Source of the DNA: CAZWUK01 sp964636685
GTDB lineage: Bacteria; Bacillota; Clostridia; Christensenellales; CAG-138
Length of the DNA: 64,000 bases
Assembly: GCA_964636685.1 (NCBI GenBank)
Contig: CAZWUK010000001.1
Span: 55,499 to 119,498 of the forward strand
Direction of reading: 5' to 3'
Shown in pieces: positions 8,231 to 16,574 of this stretch (position 1 is the first letter of the stretch; every line of letters starts with the position of its first letter). A model generated the notes under the pieces. That model did not search any database, had not been told where the DNA came from, and worked only from the letters and a program-made list of their open reading frames with translations. A program made the position numbers and the translations under genes.

Positions 8231-9346
8231 TCAGGCGTCGCCGTCCTGCAACGGCTGCGGATAGCGGAACTGCTTCCCTTCATAGTTTTCGAGTACGACC
8301 TCGCGATCGTTTTTCTCGATCACATAATTGTAATTGATCGGAACCTTGCCGCCGCCGCCCGGCGCGTCGATAACGTACTTCGGCACAGCGTACCCGGAAA
8401 TATTACCGGTGAGCGCGTGCATGATATGAATCCCCGTCTCCACCGTCGTGCGGAAATGGCTGATGCCGCGCGACAGATCGCACTGATAGAGATAGTACGG
8501 ACGCACCCGCATATGCACCAGCCCCAGCAGCAGCCGTTTCATCGTCTCGGGATCGTCGTTGATCCCCTTGAGCAGCACGCTCTGGTTGCCCAGCGGAATC
8601 CCCGCGTCCACGATCGCCGCACAGGCTCGCCGGCTGTCGGGGGTCAGCTCATTGGGGTGGTTAAAATGCGTGTTGATCCAGATCGGCTGGTACTTTTTGA
8701 GCATCTCCAGCAATTCCTCGGTGATGCGCATCGGCAGCACCACCGGTACCCGCGTTCCGATACGGATAATGTCCACATGTGGAATCTCGCGGATGGAGGC
8801 AATGATATGCTCCAGCTTCTCCGTCCCCATCACAAGCGGATCGCCGCCGGAGATCAGCACGTCGCGGATCTCGGTGTGCGCCCGGATATAGGCAAGCGCT
8901 GTCTGGAGACTCTTTTCCGTAATGATCCGATCCTCCTCGCCCACCACGCGCCGCCGGGTGCAATGCCGGCAGTACATCGAGCAGCGCAGCGTCACAAGAA
9001 ACAGTACCCGATCCGGATAGCGATGCACAATATGCGGTACGGGGCTGTCTCCCAGCTCGTTGAGCGGATCGGAAAGATCGTTTGCACACGGCGCCGTCTC
9101 CAAAATGGACGGCACGCACTGCATGCGGATCGGATCGTTGGGATCGTCCGGGTTGATTAACGAAGCATAGTAGGGCGTGATCGCCATGCGAAAGCTTTCA
9201 AGGCATTTTGCAATGTCCGCCTTTTCGCCATCTGCCAGCGGCAGAATCTTGGAGAGCGCGTCCGCATTCGTGATGCGATGGGCAAACTGCCACTTCCAAT
9301 CGTTCCAGCCCGGGTTTTCCAAAAGGCTCGTCATGCGTCCCTGCAT
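8231..9346 (-). CDS. KamA family radical SAM aminomutase (lysine 2,3-aminomutase-like)
   Basis: This 371-residue protein has the radical SAM cluster motif CSMYCRHC (C122, C126, C129) and the PLP lysine K334 in DAPGGGGK. Clostridial lysine 2,3-aminomutase binds the substrate side chain with Asp293 and Asp330; the matching residues here are D290 (YLYQCD) and D327 (YVIDAP). Glutamate 2,3-aminomutases replace these, so lysine to beta-lysine is the best prediction. It is shorter than the usual 416 residues, with a reduced C-terminus. It starts 12 bases after the ATP-grasp gene, behind a GAGGGGG RBS. No beta-lysine acetyltransferase (AblB) gene is nearby, so the product is probably not the osmolyte N-acetyl-beta-lysine. 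Confidence 0.88.
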   Translation of the reverse strand: MQGRMTSLLENPGWNDWKWQFAHRITNADALSKILPLADGEKADIAKCLESFRMAITPYYASLINPDDPNDPIRMQCVPSILETAPCANDLSDPLNELGDSPVPHIVHRYPDRVLFLVTLRCSMYCRHCTRRRVVGEEDRIITEKSLQTALAYIRAHTEIRDVLISGGDPLVMGTEKLEHIIASIREIPHVDIIRIGTRVPVVLPMRITEELLEMLKKYQPIWINTHFNHPNELTPDSRRACAAIVDAGIPLGNQSVLLKGINDDPETMKRLLLGLVHMRVRPYYLYQCDLSRGISHFRTTVETGIHIMHALTGNISGYAVPKYVIDAPGGGGKVPINYNYVIEKNDREVVLENYEGKQFRYPQPLQDGDA

Positions 9347-9358
9347 ACGATCGCCCCC

Positions 9359-10393
9359 TCAGATGCGAACGCCGCAGCGCTTTGCCGCAGCCTTCACAAT
9401 CGCATAGACCAGTTCGTCGTACGCAACGCCGCAGGCCTCCGCCAGCATGGGAAAGTCGCTGTATCCCGGCGCAAGCCCCGGCAGCGGATTGATCTCGAGA
9501 AAATAGATCTTCTCCATTTCGTCCATGCGAAAATCCACCCGTGCCATGTCGCGGCAGCCCAGCGCCTGATAAACGCGCTTTGCCATACGCGTCATCTCGT
9601 CGTTCTGGGCCACGGTGAGCTTTGCCGGGCATTCATAGCGGATATACCGTGTATAATCCTGCTTTACCGTATAGTTGTAGACCGGATATTCGCCGGGCGT
9701 ACCGGCGATATACAGAATCTCCATAGGCGAAAACACGCGAATATCGCTGCCGTTTCCAAGTACGCCTACCGTAAATTCCCGTCCGCAGACAAATTCCTCC
9801 ACGAGCACGGATTCACCGTACTGCGCGATGTTCTCCGCCACAAGCGCTTTGAGCTGCTCCGGCGTTTTGGCGACGCTGACGTCGGCAATGCCCTTGCTTG
9901 AGCCTTCGGCATTGGGCTTTACGATCACGGGAAAATGCAATGCCGCGCCCTTATCCGCGGAATCTCCGGGATGGATCACGCGGGAATGCGGCGTCCTGAT
10001 ATGATAAGTCGACAGCAGGCGCTTTGTAAGCGCTTTGTCGAGCGCGATGCAGAGTGTCGTTTCGTCAGACCCCGTAAACGGGATGTCCATCATGTTGAGC
10101 AGTGCGGGAACCTGCGCCTCTCTGGCGCGTCCGCCATGCCCTTCGGCGATGTTGAATACAAGATCGGGACGCCGTGCGGTAAGCTGCTCCGGCAGATGGG
10201 CGTCCGCTTCGTAAACACTTGTCGAAAGCCCATGCTTTTGAAGTGCCGCCGCAATTGCCTCCACCGTCTCCGGATTGTCATATTCCGCCTCCATGTCCCT
10301 TGTCGTGGCCGGCGCAGCCTGCTTGTGCTTGAGGTTGCATACGATGCCGACCACGGGTGCTGCAAGTGGAACGTCGTCTGCTGTTTGCGTCAT
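9359..10393 (-). CDS. ATP-grasp ligase, D-alanine-D-alanine ligase-like
   Basis: This 344-residue protein has the D-Ala-D-Ala ligase fold layout: an N-terminal domain, a central ATP-grasp region with FPVIVKPNAEGSSKGI (about residues 155-170) and EEFVCGREFTVGVLG (about 200), and the metal-binding FLEINPLPGLAPGYSDFP motif near residue 300. Such enzymes activate a carboxylate as acyl phosphate and couple it to an amine. It differs from true Ddl in the N-terminal half, and it is paired with an aminomutase rather than with cell-wall genes. I infer that it may couple the beta-amino acid made by its partner to another molecule. It is the first gene of the unit. Confidence 0.8.
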   Translation of the reverse strand: MTQTADDVPLAAPVVGIVCNLKHKQAAPATTRDMEAEYDNPETVEAIAAALQKHGLSTSVYEADAHLPEQLTARRPDLVFNIAEGHGGRAREAQVPALLNMMDIPFTGSDETTLCIALDKALTKRLLSTYHIRTPHSRVIHPGDSADKGAALHFPVIVKPNAEGSSKGIADVSVAKTPEQLKALVAENIAQYGESVLVEEFVCGREFTVGVLGNGSDIRVFSPMEILYIAGTPGEYPVYNYTVKQDYTRYIRYECPAKLTVAQNDEMTRMAKRVYQALGCRDMARVDFRMDEMEKIYFLEINPLPGLAPGYSDFPMLAEACGVAYDELVYAIVKAAAKRCGVRI

Positions 10394-10437
10394 AAAAAAT
10401 CACTGTCCTTTCCGCTACATTATGTGATAGCACAAAT

Positions 10438-10466
10438 GTTGTACTGCGATTTATACGGATTGTCAA
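10438..10466 (-). promoter_or_regulatory. Promoter of the ATP-grasp/aminomutase unit
   Basis: On the minus strand TTGACA (10461-10466) is followed after 17 bases by TACAAC (10438-10443). The start of transcription would be about 40 bases before the ATG. The rest of the 340-bp gap (10470-10675) shows no gene or clear structure. Confidence 0.65.
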
Positions 10467-10677
10467 CAAAAGAATTTTATGCGGCATGCACGCCGCGCCA
10501 TGCTCGAAAGCATCCGCGCACGGCATCGTTTGCCGCCTGTTTGTTCTCTCACGCCCTACGCCGCGCCGTGGCGTGTTTGGCGCCTGCGCACGGTGAATTT
10601 GTTCTGTTCGGCGTAAAGCGTCGCACAGCCGATATGACGCGGTTGCATTCCATCGCGTGCCTGTGTGATCTAATCAC

Positions 10678-10705
10678 TTACAGCCGCCGCCGCAGCCGTT
10701 ATACT
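10678..10705 (+). promoter_or_regulatory. Promoter of the small DUF6132-like gene
   Basis: TTACAG (10678-10683) and TATACT (10700-10705) are 16 bases apart, just upstream of a strong AAGGAGGTG ribosome binding site. Confidence 0.6.
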
Positions 10706-10733
10706 ATCATCATCCAAGGAGGTGTAAATTGTT

Positions 10734-10976
10734 ATGGAACATCAACAGAATAAGCATACCCTGCTGCGTTATCTGCCCGTAATCATCGGCTGCATTGTCG
10801 GCGCAATCGGCGGATTTCTTTACTACCGCTATGTAGGCTGCGCGACCGGCGCCTGCATGATTACCGGAAATCCCTATATCTCCACCATCTACGGAAGCGT
10901 ATTTGGCGCGCTGCTCGGCTCGCTTTTCGTACGCTCCGGAAAAAAGAGCGTGGATAGCGAGACCGTCGAGAGCTAA
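10734..10976 (+). CDS. Small membrane protein, DUF6132-like
   Basis: This 80-residue protein has two hydrophobic segments (about residues 13-31 and 47-67) joined by a short loop with VGCATGACMITGNPYIS. The GC..G.C.IT.NP pattern resembles the small DUF6132 family, often found as single genes or next to redox and sulfur genes. The two cysteines in the loop could bind a metal or form a disulfide. The function is unknown. It has a strong RBS and its own promoter, and it faces the end of the nucleoside transporter locus. Confidence 0.75.
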   Translation: MEHQQNKHTLLRYLPVIIGCIVGAIGGFLYYRYVGCATGACMITGNPYISTIYGSVFGALLGSLFVRSGKKSVDSETVES

Positions 10977-11050
10977 ATCCCTTCTGTCAGGAGGCGCGTC
11001 TGAGGATACGCCCGTTTCCCGCAAGCAAAAGCCGCAGCATGAAAAGAACA

Positions 11051-11082
11051 GGGTATCGCCGTACTGTACCACGGTGATACCC
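11051..11082. terminator. Bidirectional terminator between the small membrane gene and the nucleoside locus
   Basis: A 12-bp stem with one wobble or mismatched position (11051-11062 with 11071-11082) lies in the gap between two convergent genes. Neither strand has a long T-tract, but TTCTTTTC follows on the minus strand. Confidence 0.6.
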
Positions 11083-11159
11083 TGCATCATTTTGTCTTGG
11101 CAAACAGCGCGTTCGTCCGCGCGTCCGTTCTCACAATTGGAGCGCCCGTTTCCCGGCAA

Positions 11160-12083
11160 TCAACCGCGGATCGCGGGCAGCTTCTTTTTTGCCATCAGGT
11201 TTTTCAACCCGATCATCAACAACACGAGGATGGTCGCAACATATGGCAGCGTCAGAACGATCTGCGACGGTATGCCGATATTTTGCAAGCCCAGCGATAA
11301 TGCGTCCGTATAGGCAAACAGCAGGCAGGACAGCGCGGACATGAGCGGATTCCCACGGCCGACCAGAATCGCCGCGACGACGAGAAACCCGCGCCCGGCC
11401 GTCATGTTTTCGCTGAAGATGGACGTGCCGCCAAGCGGCAGCACCGCGCCCGCCAGTCCGCAGAACGCGCCGGTGATGAGCAGCGAGATCCACCGGTATT
11501 TCAAGATGTTGGTTCCGGCGGTCTGCGCCGCCTTCGGATTCATGCCAACACCGCGGAGGCGCAATCCGAACGCGGTCTTATACATGATGATCCACATCAC
11601 GACGATTGACAACAGCGCAACATACACCAGAATGTTCTGATTGTTAAAGATGTCCCGCAGGTACGGAATCCGGTTCAGAACCGGAATGTCAAACGTCGGC
11701 AGGCTCACAAGACGCGGGTCCATGAAAGAGCCGCGCGTTTTGAACACCGAGAGCATCATCAGCGTCGTAAAGCCCCACGCGCCAAGATTTAGCGCAATGG
11801 ACACGACAATGCCGCTCGAGCCCAGGTGAAACACAAACAGCCCGAAGATCCCGCCGCAGACAAGCCCGGCGAGGATGCCGCACAGCACGCCGATATAGGG
11901 GTTTGCCGTAAGATACGTTCCATACGCGGCAAAGAACGCGGCCGTCAGCATGAAGCTTTCCAGCGCAATATTGAATACGCCGCCGCGGTCGCAGTAGCAG
12001 CCGCCCACCGTGCCGAGAATCAACGGCGTAGACAGTCGCAGCGTCGAGGCGAGAGTCGCCGTTCCAAAGAGTACGTTCAGCAT
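11160..12083 (-). CDS. Nucleoside ABC transporter permease (second subunit)
   Basis: This 307-residue membrane protein belongs to the BPD_transp_2 family and matches the NupQ/BmpC-type permeases of purine nucleoside importers. It has about eight to nine hydrophobic segments and the typical VFNIALESFMLTAAFFAAYG motif near residue 40, and the coupling region LRLRGVGMNPKAAQTAGTN near 175. It overlaps the upstream permease gene by seven bases and has its own GGAGG RBS. It is the last gene of the locus and would pair with the first permease to form the channel. Confidence 0.9.
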   Translation of the reverse strand: MLNVLFGTATLASTLRLSTPLILGTVGGCYCDRGGVFNIALESFMLTAAFFAAYGTYLTANPYIGVLCGILAGLVCGGIFGLFVFHLGSSGIVVSIALNLGAWGFTTLMMLSVFKTRGSFMDPRLVSLPTFDIPVLNRIPYLRDIFNNQNILVYVALLSIVVMWIIMYKTAFGLRLRGVGMNPKAAQTAGTNILKYRWISLLITGAFCGLAGAVLPLGGTSIFSENMTAGRGFLVVAAILVGRGNPLMSALSCLLFAYTDALSLGLQNIGIPSQIVLTLPYVATILVLLMIGLKNLMAKKKLPAIRG

Positions 12084-13159
12084 CCGCGCATCCTCCTATT
12101 CTCCCGCTTGCGGCTGAAATAATCCAGCATTCTGCGATAATCCACCGTGACAAACAATACGAACATCGCCTGCATCAATTCGACCGTCAGCCGGTTGGTC
12201 GTGGTGAGGCGTTCCATGTGCAGCGCGCCCGCTTTCAACGAACCCCAAAGCGTTCCGACCAGACCGACGCCGATGGGATTGCAGTTGGCGATCATGGCGA
12301 TCATGATGCCGTCCCAGCCGATATTGGAAGCAAAATTCGGCGTGAATTTTCCGTATACGCCCAGCACCTCAATCGCGCCGCAAAGCCCCGCGATAAAGCC
12401 GGACGCCAGAAAGATCGTCAGGTACATCTGCGTCGTTCGAACGCCGCCCACCCGGGCAAAGCGCGGATTGGCGCCCACCTGCTTCATCTCATAGCCGACG
12501 ATCGTATAGCGATACACAAGATAGACCAATATCACCAGCGCGATGGCGACAAAGATGCCGGTATTGGCGTTGGTCTTCTCCACAAGCTTGGTCAATTCTG
12601 CTGCCTCGCCGACCGGCGGGGTTGCCATCGCCTTGCTGTTGTTGGAGGCGCTGATGCCCTTGACCACCTTGGTCAGATACTCCGTCACCAGCGTTGCCAC
12701 ATAGTTGAGCATGAGCGTGGAGATCATTTCGTTGATATTGAGCTTCATCTTGAGCAGCGCCGGAATCAAGGCAAACAGCATGCCCACGATCCCGCCGATC
12801 AAAATGCACACGATTGGGAAAATAATCGGCGGCAGATCCAGATAAATGCCGGCAAGCGCGGCCGCAAACGCACCGAAGTACAGCTGTCCGCCAACACCGA
12901 GGTTCCAGATGCCCGCTTTGAACGCGACGGTCGCTGCAATTCCCATCAGGATGCAGGGCGTGACCCAGCGGATTGTGTTGCCGATCATCTTCTGCCCGCC
13001 GAACGCACCCTCGAAAATCGCCGCGATCGCCTCTCCGGGCGCGCCGCCCTGCATGCGGATCAGCATTGCGCCGACAACGCCGACCGCGAGAAGCGCGATC
13101 ACGTACTTGAGGATTTCCGAGATCACCTTATTGCGATTTCCGTTTGCCTCATGCTTCAT
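12077..13159 (-). CDS. Nucleoside ABC transporter permease (first subunit)
   Basis: This 360-residue membrane protein belongs to the BPD_transp_2 family (NupP/BmpB type). It shows GAPGEAIAAIFEGAFG near the N-terminus, the FKAGIWNLGVGGQLYFGA motif near residue 85, and the coupling region TIVGYEMKQVGANPRFARVGGV near 225. I place the start at the ATG at 13159, which sits eight bases after a perfect GGAGG; the in-frame GTG at 13168 overlaps that RBS. The gene overlaps the ATPase gene upstream by 11 bases, so the subunits are probably translationally coupled. Confidence 0.9.
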   Translation of the reverse strand: MKHEANGNRNKVISEILKYVIALLAVGVVGAMLIRMQGGAPGEAIAAIFEGAFGGQKMIGNTIRWVTPCILMGIAATVAFKAGIWNLGVGGQLYFGAFAAALAGIYLDLPPIIFPIVCILIGGIVGMLFALIPALLKMKLNINEMISTLMLNYVATLVTEYLTKVVKGISASNNSKAMATPPVGEAAELTKLVEKTNANTGIFVAIALVILVYLVYRYTIVGYEMKQVGANPRFARVGGVRTTQMYLTIFLASGFIAGLCGAIEVLGVYGKFTPNFASNIGWDGIMIAMIANCNPIGVGLVGTLWGSLKAGALHMERLTTTNRLTVELMQAMFVLFVTVDYRRMLDYFSRKRENRRMRGC

Positions 13160-14669
13160 GCCTGCCACCTCCCGTCATCAAAAGTCCGATCTGCTGCTCG
13201 GTCAATTCGCCATGCCTGCCCGCGTCATACAGCCCGCCGTCATACATCACAAGGATGCGGTCGGAAACCTCCATGACCTCGTTGAGTTCCTGACTGACCA
13301 AGAGCACCGCCACGCCGGACGCGGCAAGCAGCTCGATCTTCTTCCAGATAAATTCAATCGCGCCGATATCGATACCACGCGTCGGATCCTGAATAATCAA
13401 AAGCTTGTTGTCCTGTAAAAACTCGCGTCCGACGATGGTTTTTTGCACGTTGCCGCCGGAAAGCGAGGATATATGCGTTTGCAGCGACGGAGTTTTGACG
13501 GCGTATTTTTCCACCACGTCGTCGGCAAACCCGTATGCCTGTTTGTGATCGATCAAAAGCTTGCTGTGGAATCCATGCGCCACATGATAGCCCATCATGC
13601 AGTTTTCCCAGATGCTGGCGTCCCGGTTGACGCCGTCCGCCATGCGATCCTGCGGCACGTAGCCGATCCCCATACAGCGTCTTTCGCGGCAGGTTGCATT
13701 GGAAATATCGTTGCCGCAAAACGCGACCTTGCCCTTGAGCTGCTTTTGCAGCCCAAACAGCGACTCGACCAGCTCCACCTGTCCCGATCCGGCAACGCCC
13801 GCGATCCCCACGATCTCGCCCGCGCGCACCGACAGCGCCACATCCTTGACCCGAAGCCTCTGCCTTTCATCCGCCACGGTGAGATGCTCCACGTGCAGCA
13901 CCTCGTCGCCCGCGGTTTTCTCCAGCTTTTCGGCTTCCAGCACGACCGTGCGCCCCACCATCATGCTGGCAAGCTTCTCCTTGCTCGTCTCCTTGGGAAC
14001 GGTATTGCCCGTGACGCAGCCATCCTTGAGCACCGTGATGCGATCGGCAATCTCCAGCACCTCATGCAGCTTATGGGTGATAAACAGGATCGTTTTGCCC
14101 TTTTGGATCAAAAAACGCATCGCTTCAAACAATCCCTCGACTCCCTGCGGCGTCAGAACCGAGGTCGGTTCGTCAAAGATCAAAATTTCCGCGCCGCGAT
14201 AGAGGATCTTGACGATCTCCACCTGTTGCAGCACGGAAACCGGCAGCTCGGAAACCATCGCATCGAGCGGAAGGTCAAAGCCATAGGTCTTGCAGATCTC
14301 CTCTACCGCTTTTCTAGTCTTTTTACGATGGATCACGCCGCACACCGTCAGCTTTTCATACCCCATCATGATGTTGTCAAGCACGCTCATCTCCGGAAAA
14401 AGCATGAATTCCTGATAGACCATGCCGACGCCGGCACGGTTTGCATCCGTCGCATTCCGAAACCGCATAACCTTTCCGCCGATGAGCACTTCGCCGTCAT
14501 CCTGTTGATAGATGCCGGAAATAATATTCATCAGAGTACTTTTGCCGGCGCCGTTCTCGCCGATAATAGCGTGAACCGTGCCCTTTTCCACCTGGAGATC
14601 GATATTGTTATTTGCTGTCAGCTTTCCAAACCGCTTGGTAATCCCTTTGAGTTCGAGATATGCTTGCAT
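13149..14669 (-). CDS. Nucleoside ABC transporter ATP-binding protein (double NBD)
   Basis: This 506-residue protein carries two nucleotide-binding domains in tandem, as in RbsA and NupO. The first has an intact Walker A (GENGAGKST, near residue 36) and Walker B (ILIFDEPTSVLTPQ), but its signature reads LPVSVLQQ in place of the usual SVGEQQ. The second has a degenerate Walker A (GVAGSGQVEL, no GKT) with a good signature (LSGGNVQK) and QDPTRGID in place of the usual Walker B glutamate. This asymmetry is normal for the family. It energises the two permeases encoded downstream. The RBS is GGAGG. Confidence 0.92.
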   Translation of the reverse strand: MQAYLELKGITKRFGKLTANNNIDLQVEKGTVHAIIGENGAGKSTLMNIISGIYQQDDGEVLIGGKVMRFRNATDANRAGVGMVYQEFMLFPEMSVLDNIMMGYEKLTVCGVIHRKKTRKAVEEICKTYGFDLPLDAMVSELPVSVLQQVEIVKILYRGAEILIFDEPTSVLTPQGVEGLFEAMRFLIQKGKTILFITHKLHEVLEIADRITVLKDGCVTGNTVPKETSKEKLASMMVGRTVVLEAEKLEKTAGDEVLHVEHLTVADERQRLRVKDVALSVRAGEIVGIAGVAGSGQVELVESLFGLQKQLKGKVAFCGNDISNATCRERRCMGIGYVPQDRMADGVNRDASIWENCMMGYHVAHGFHSKLLIDHKQAYGFADDVVEKYAVKTPSLQTHISSLSGGNVQKTIVGREFLQDNKLLIIQDPTRGIDIGAIEFIWKKIELLAASGVAVLLVSQELNEVMEVSDRILVMYDGGLYDAGRHGELTEQQIGLLMTGGGRHEA

Positions 14670-14726
14670 GTGCGTCCTCCGTTTGCAATGGCGGATTATT
14701 TTTTCGCTTGTCTCTCAAAAATAAGG

Positions 14727-14760
14727 ATATGGGAGCGCGGCAATCGCCGCGTTCCCATAT
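14727..14760 (-). terminator. Intercistronic hairpin after the BMP lipoprotein gene
   Basis: A 15-bp stem with one G-T position (14727-14741 with 14746-14760) and a four-base loop is followed on the minus strand by CCTTATTTTTG. It lies between the binding-protein stop and the ATPase start and would favour accumulation of the binding-protein transcript. Confidence 0.75.
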
Positions 14761-14772
14761 GCTTTTGTTAGA

Positions 14773-15831
14773 TTAGCCCTGGTAGGAGAACACGTCCACC
14801 GTGCCGCCCTTGACGCCTTCCATCAGCGCATCAACAGCCGTCTTGGTCGTATCGTCCAGATTCGCGTAGTCACGGTCGTCATAGATCGGGTTGCCGGTCT
14901 CGATGCCGTAGTTGATGGAGCCTGCCTCCAGCGTGCCTGCCGCAAAACGCGTGTAGGAATCGTACACCGCGTCGTTGATGGCGATCAGCGCAGACCAGTA
15001 GACGAGGGGATCGATGTCGCCCTGCCATTCGTCAACGCCGATGCACTTGACGCCCTTTTCCACACAGGCCTGGATTACGCCAAGACCCGCTTCGTTTGCT
15101 GCATGGAATATCACGTCAGCGCCCTTGTCGAGGATGAGCTTTGCGGTTTCCGCGCCCTTGACCGTATCGGAAGCATCGCCGATGTAGGCCATTTCGCAGG
15201 TCACATTCAGTCCGTAGGTTTCGTTGGCATACTTGACGCCCGCGGCATAACCGTCATAGAAACGAGTGATGACGGGGATGTCCAGGCAGCCGACCCAACC
15301 GACAACGCCGGTCTTGCTGGTCAGCGCGGCGACGAGGCCTGCCACAAAGGAGGGTTCAAAGGAGTCCACGATGATGCTTGTGACGTTGGGCTCATTGATC
15401 TCTTCGTTGCAGTCGATCAGGATGAACTGGGTATCCGGATATTCGGGCGCGATCTCCGCGGCGACGAGGTTGACGCCGTCAAACATCGAGTAGATGGGGT
15501 TTGCGCCCAGTTCTGCCATTGCACGGAGCTGTTCTTCGAATTCGGATGCTTCCAGCGCTTCGACAAACTGAACCTTCGCGCCGGTTTCGCTCTCGATCTT
15601 TTCAAAGCCCAGCCAAGTCAGCTGAGAAAACGGTGCGCCCGCTGCGGACTCGCTCACGATGCAGGTGAACGCTTCCTTCGCTTCGGGCTCGGTGCTTTCC
15701 TCGGGCGCATCGGTCGCAGTCGCTGCTTCCGTTGCTTCAGGTTCGGTCACAGGCGTCTCGGTCGTGGTCTTGCATGCCACCATGCCAGCGACCATTGCGA
15801 GAACCAGCAGGATTGCCATAAGACGTTTCAT
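14773..15831 (-). CDS. BMP family nucleoside-binding lipoprotein
   Basis: This 352-residue protein has a lipoprotein signal peptide ending GMVAC, a Thr/Glu-rich linker (residues about 22-52), and a BMP/PnrA-like domain. Typical motifs are GFEKIESETGAKVQFVEA, VGWVGCLDIPVITRFYDGYAAGVKY and DVIFHAANEAGLGVIQACVEKG. PnrA-type proteins bind purine nucleosides. It sits at the head of the transporter genes and directly after the phosphorylase and HAD genes, so import and cleavage of purine nucleosides would be coordinated. It has a strong GGAGG RBS. Confidence 0.92.
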   Translation of the reverse strand: MKRLMAILLVLAMVAGMVACKTTTETPVTEPEATEAATATDAPEESTEPEAKEAFTCIVSESAAGAPFSQLTWLGFEKIESETGAKVQFVEALEASEFEEQLRAMAELGANPIYSMFDGVNLVAAEIAPEYPDTQFILIDCNEEINEPNVTSIIVDSFEPSFVAGLVAALTSKTGVVGWVGCLDIPVITRFYDGYAAGVKYANETYGLNVTCEMAYIGDASDTVKGAETAKLILDKGADVIFHAANEAGLGVIQACVEKGVKCIGVDEWQGDIDPLVYWSALIAINDAVYDSYTRFAAGTLEAGSINYGIETGNPIYDDRDYANLDDTTKTAVDALMEGVKGGTVDVFSYQG

Positions 15832-15878
15832 TGTTAGTTTCCTCCTCCGTAATTATCGTGTTTGTTTCTTTTTCTATG

Positions 15879-16574
15879 TTAATTGTTCGACACGCCGAAC
15901 AGGGAACATAGCTCGCTGATATCCTCTGCCAGCACATCCGGATGACATGCCAGGAGGCTTTCCACCGACCAGTTGCCGGAACCCACCGCCACAACAAAGA
16001 CTTTGGCGGCGACGCCCGCGTCGATATCAAACGGGGATTCGCCGATATAGACGCATTCCTCGGCGGGCTTTCCAACAAGCCTTGCCGCGTTGAGGATCGG
16101 CTCGGGATCGGGTTTGAAGCAGGTCACGTCGTCTCGGGAGATCAGGTACTTGATCGAATCCGACAAATGCAGGTTGTCCAGAATAAACTGGGCGTTCTGC
16201 CGCCGTTCCGAGGTAATCAGGCACACGGGGTAGCCCGCGCGATAGATCGCCTCCACCGTTTCCCGGGCGTTTTTAATACAGGTCGCGCCCTTTGCCATGA
16301 AGATTGGGTACTGCCGTTTATATTCCGCGATAAACTCCGCGATCCGCTCCGTCTCGCTCTGATCCACGTTTCCAAGCTGCATCAGCATCACTTCGACGGG
16401 AAGCCCGAACATGTCGAGAATCTCCTGCTTGTCCGGCACCCGCGCGCCAACATGGGAAAAGCAGCAATACAGCGCTTCACAGATGGCGTTCTGGGAATGG
16501 ATCAGCGTTCCGTCAAGATCGGTCAAGAGGGCGGTGTAGGCGCCGCTTTTCGGCGCGCGTGCGACAACCTTCAT
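15879..16574 (-). CDS. HAD superfamily phosphatase (PGP/Gph-like)
   Basis: This 231-residue protein has the HAD motifs in order: LLTDLDGTLI near residue 15 (nucleophile and acid/base aspartates), LITSERR near 109, FKPDPEP with the conserved lysine near 149, and GESPFDIDAG near 173. A helical cap lies between motifs I and II. The ATG at 16574 overlaps the TGA of the upstream phosphorylase gene as ATGA, which fixes the start and implies coupling. In a nucleoside locus a role in dephosphorylating a sugar phosphate or nucleotide is plausible, but the substrate is not readable from sequence. Confidence 0.85.
   Translation of the reverse strand: MKVVARAPKSGAYTALLTDLDGTLIHSQNAICEALYCCFSHVGARVPDKQEILDMFGLPVEVMLMQLGNVDQSETERIAEFIAEYKRQYPIFMAKGATCIKNARETVEAIYRAGYPVCLITSERRQNAQFILDNLHLSDSIKYLISRDDVTCFKPDPEPILNAARLVGKPAEECVYIGESPFDIDAGVAAKVFVVAVGSGNWSVESLLACHPDVLAEDISELCSLFGVSNN

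Noticed and set aside
8231..9346. Glutamate 2,3-aminomutase or EpmB (EF-P lysine) identity for the radical SAM gene.
   Set aside because: The two Asp residues that bind the lysine side chain in lysine 2,3-aminomutase are kept, and no epmA or efp gene is nearby.
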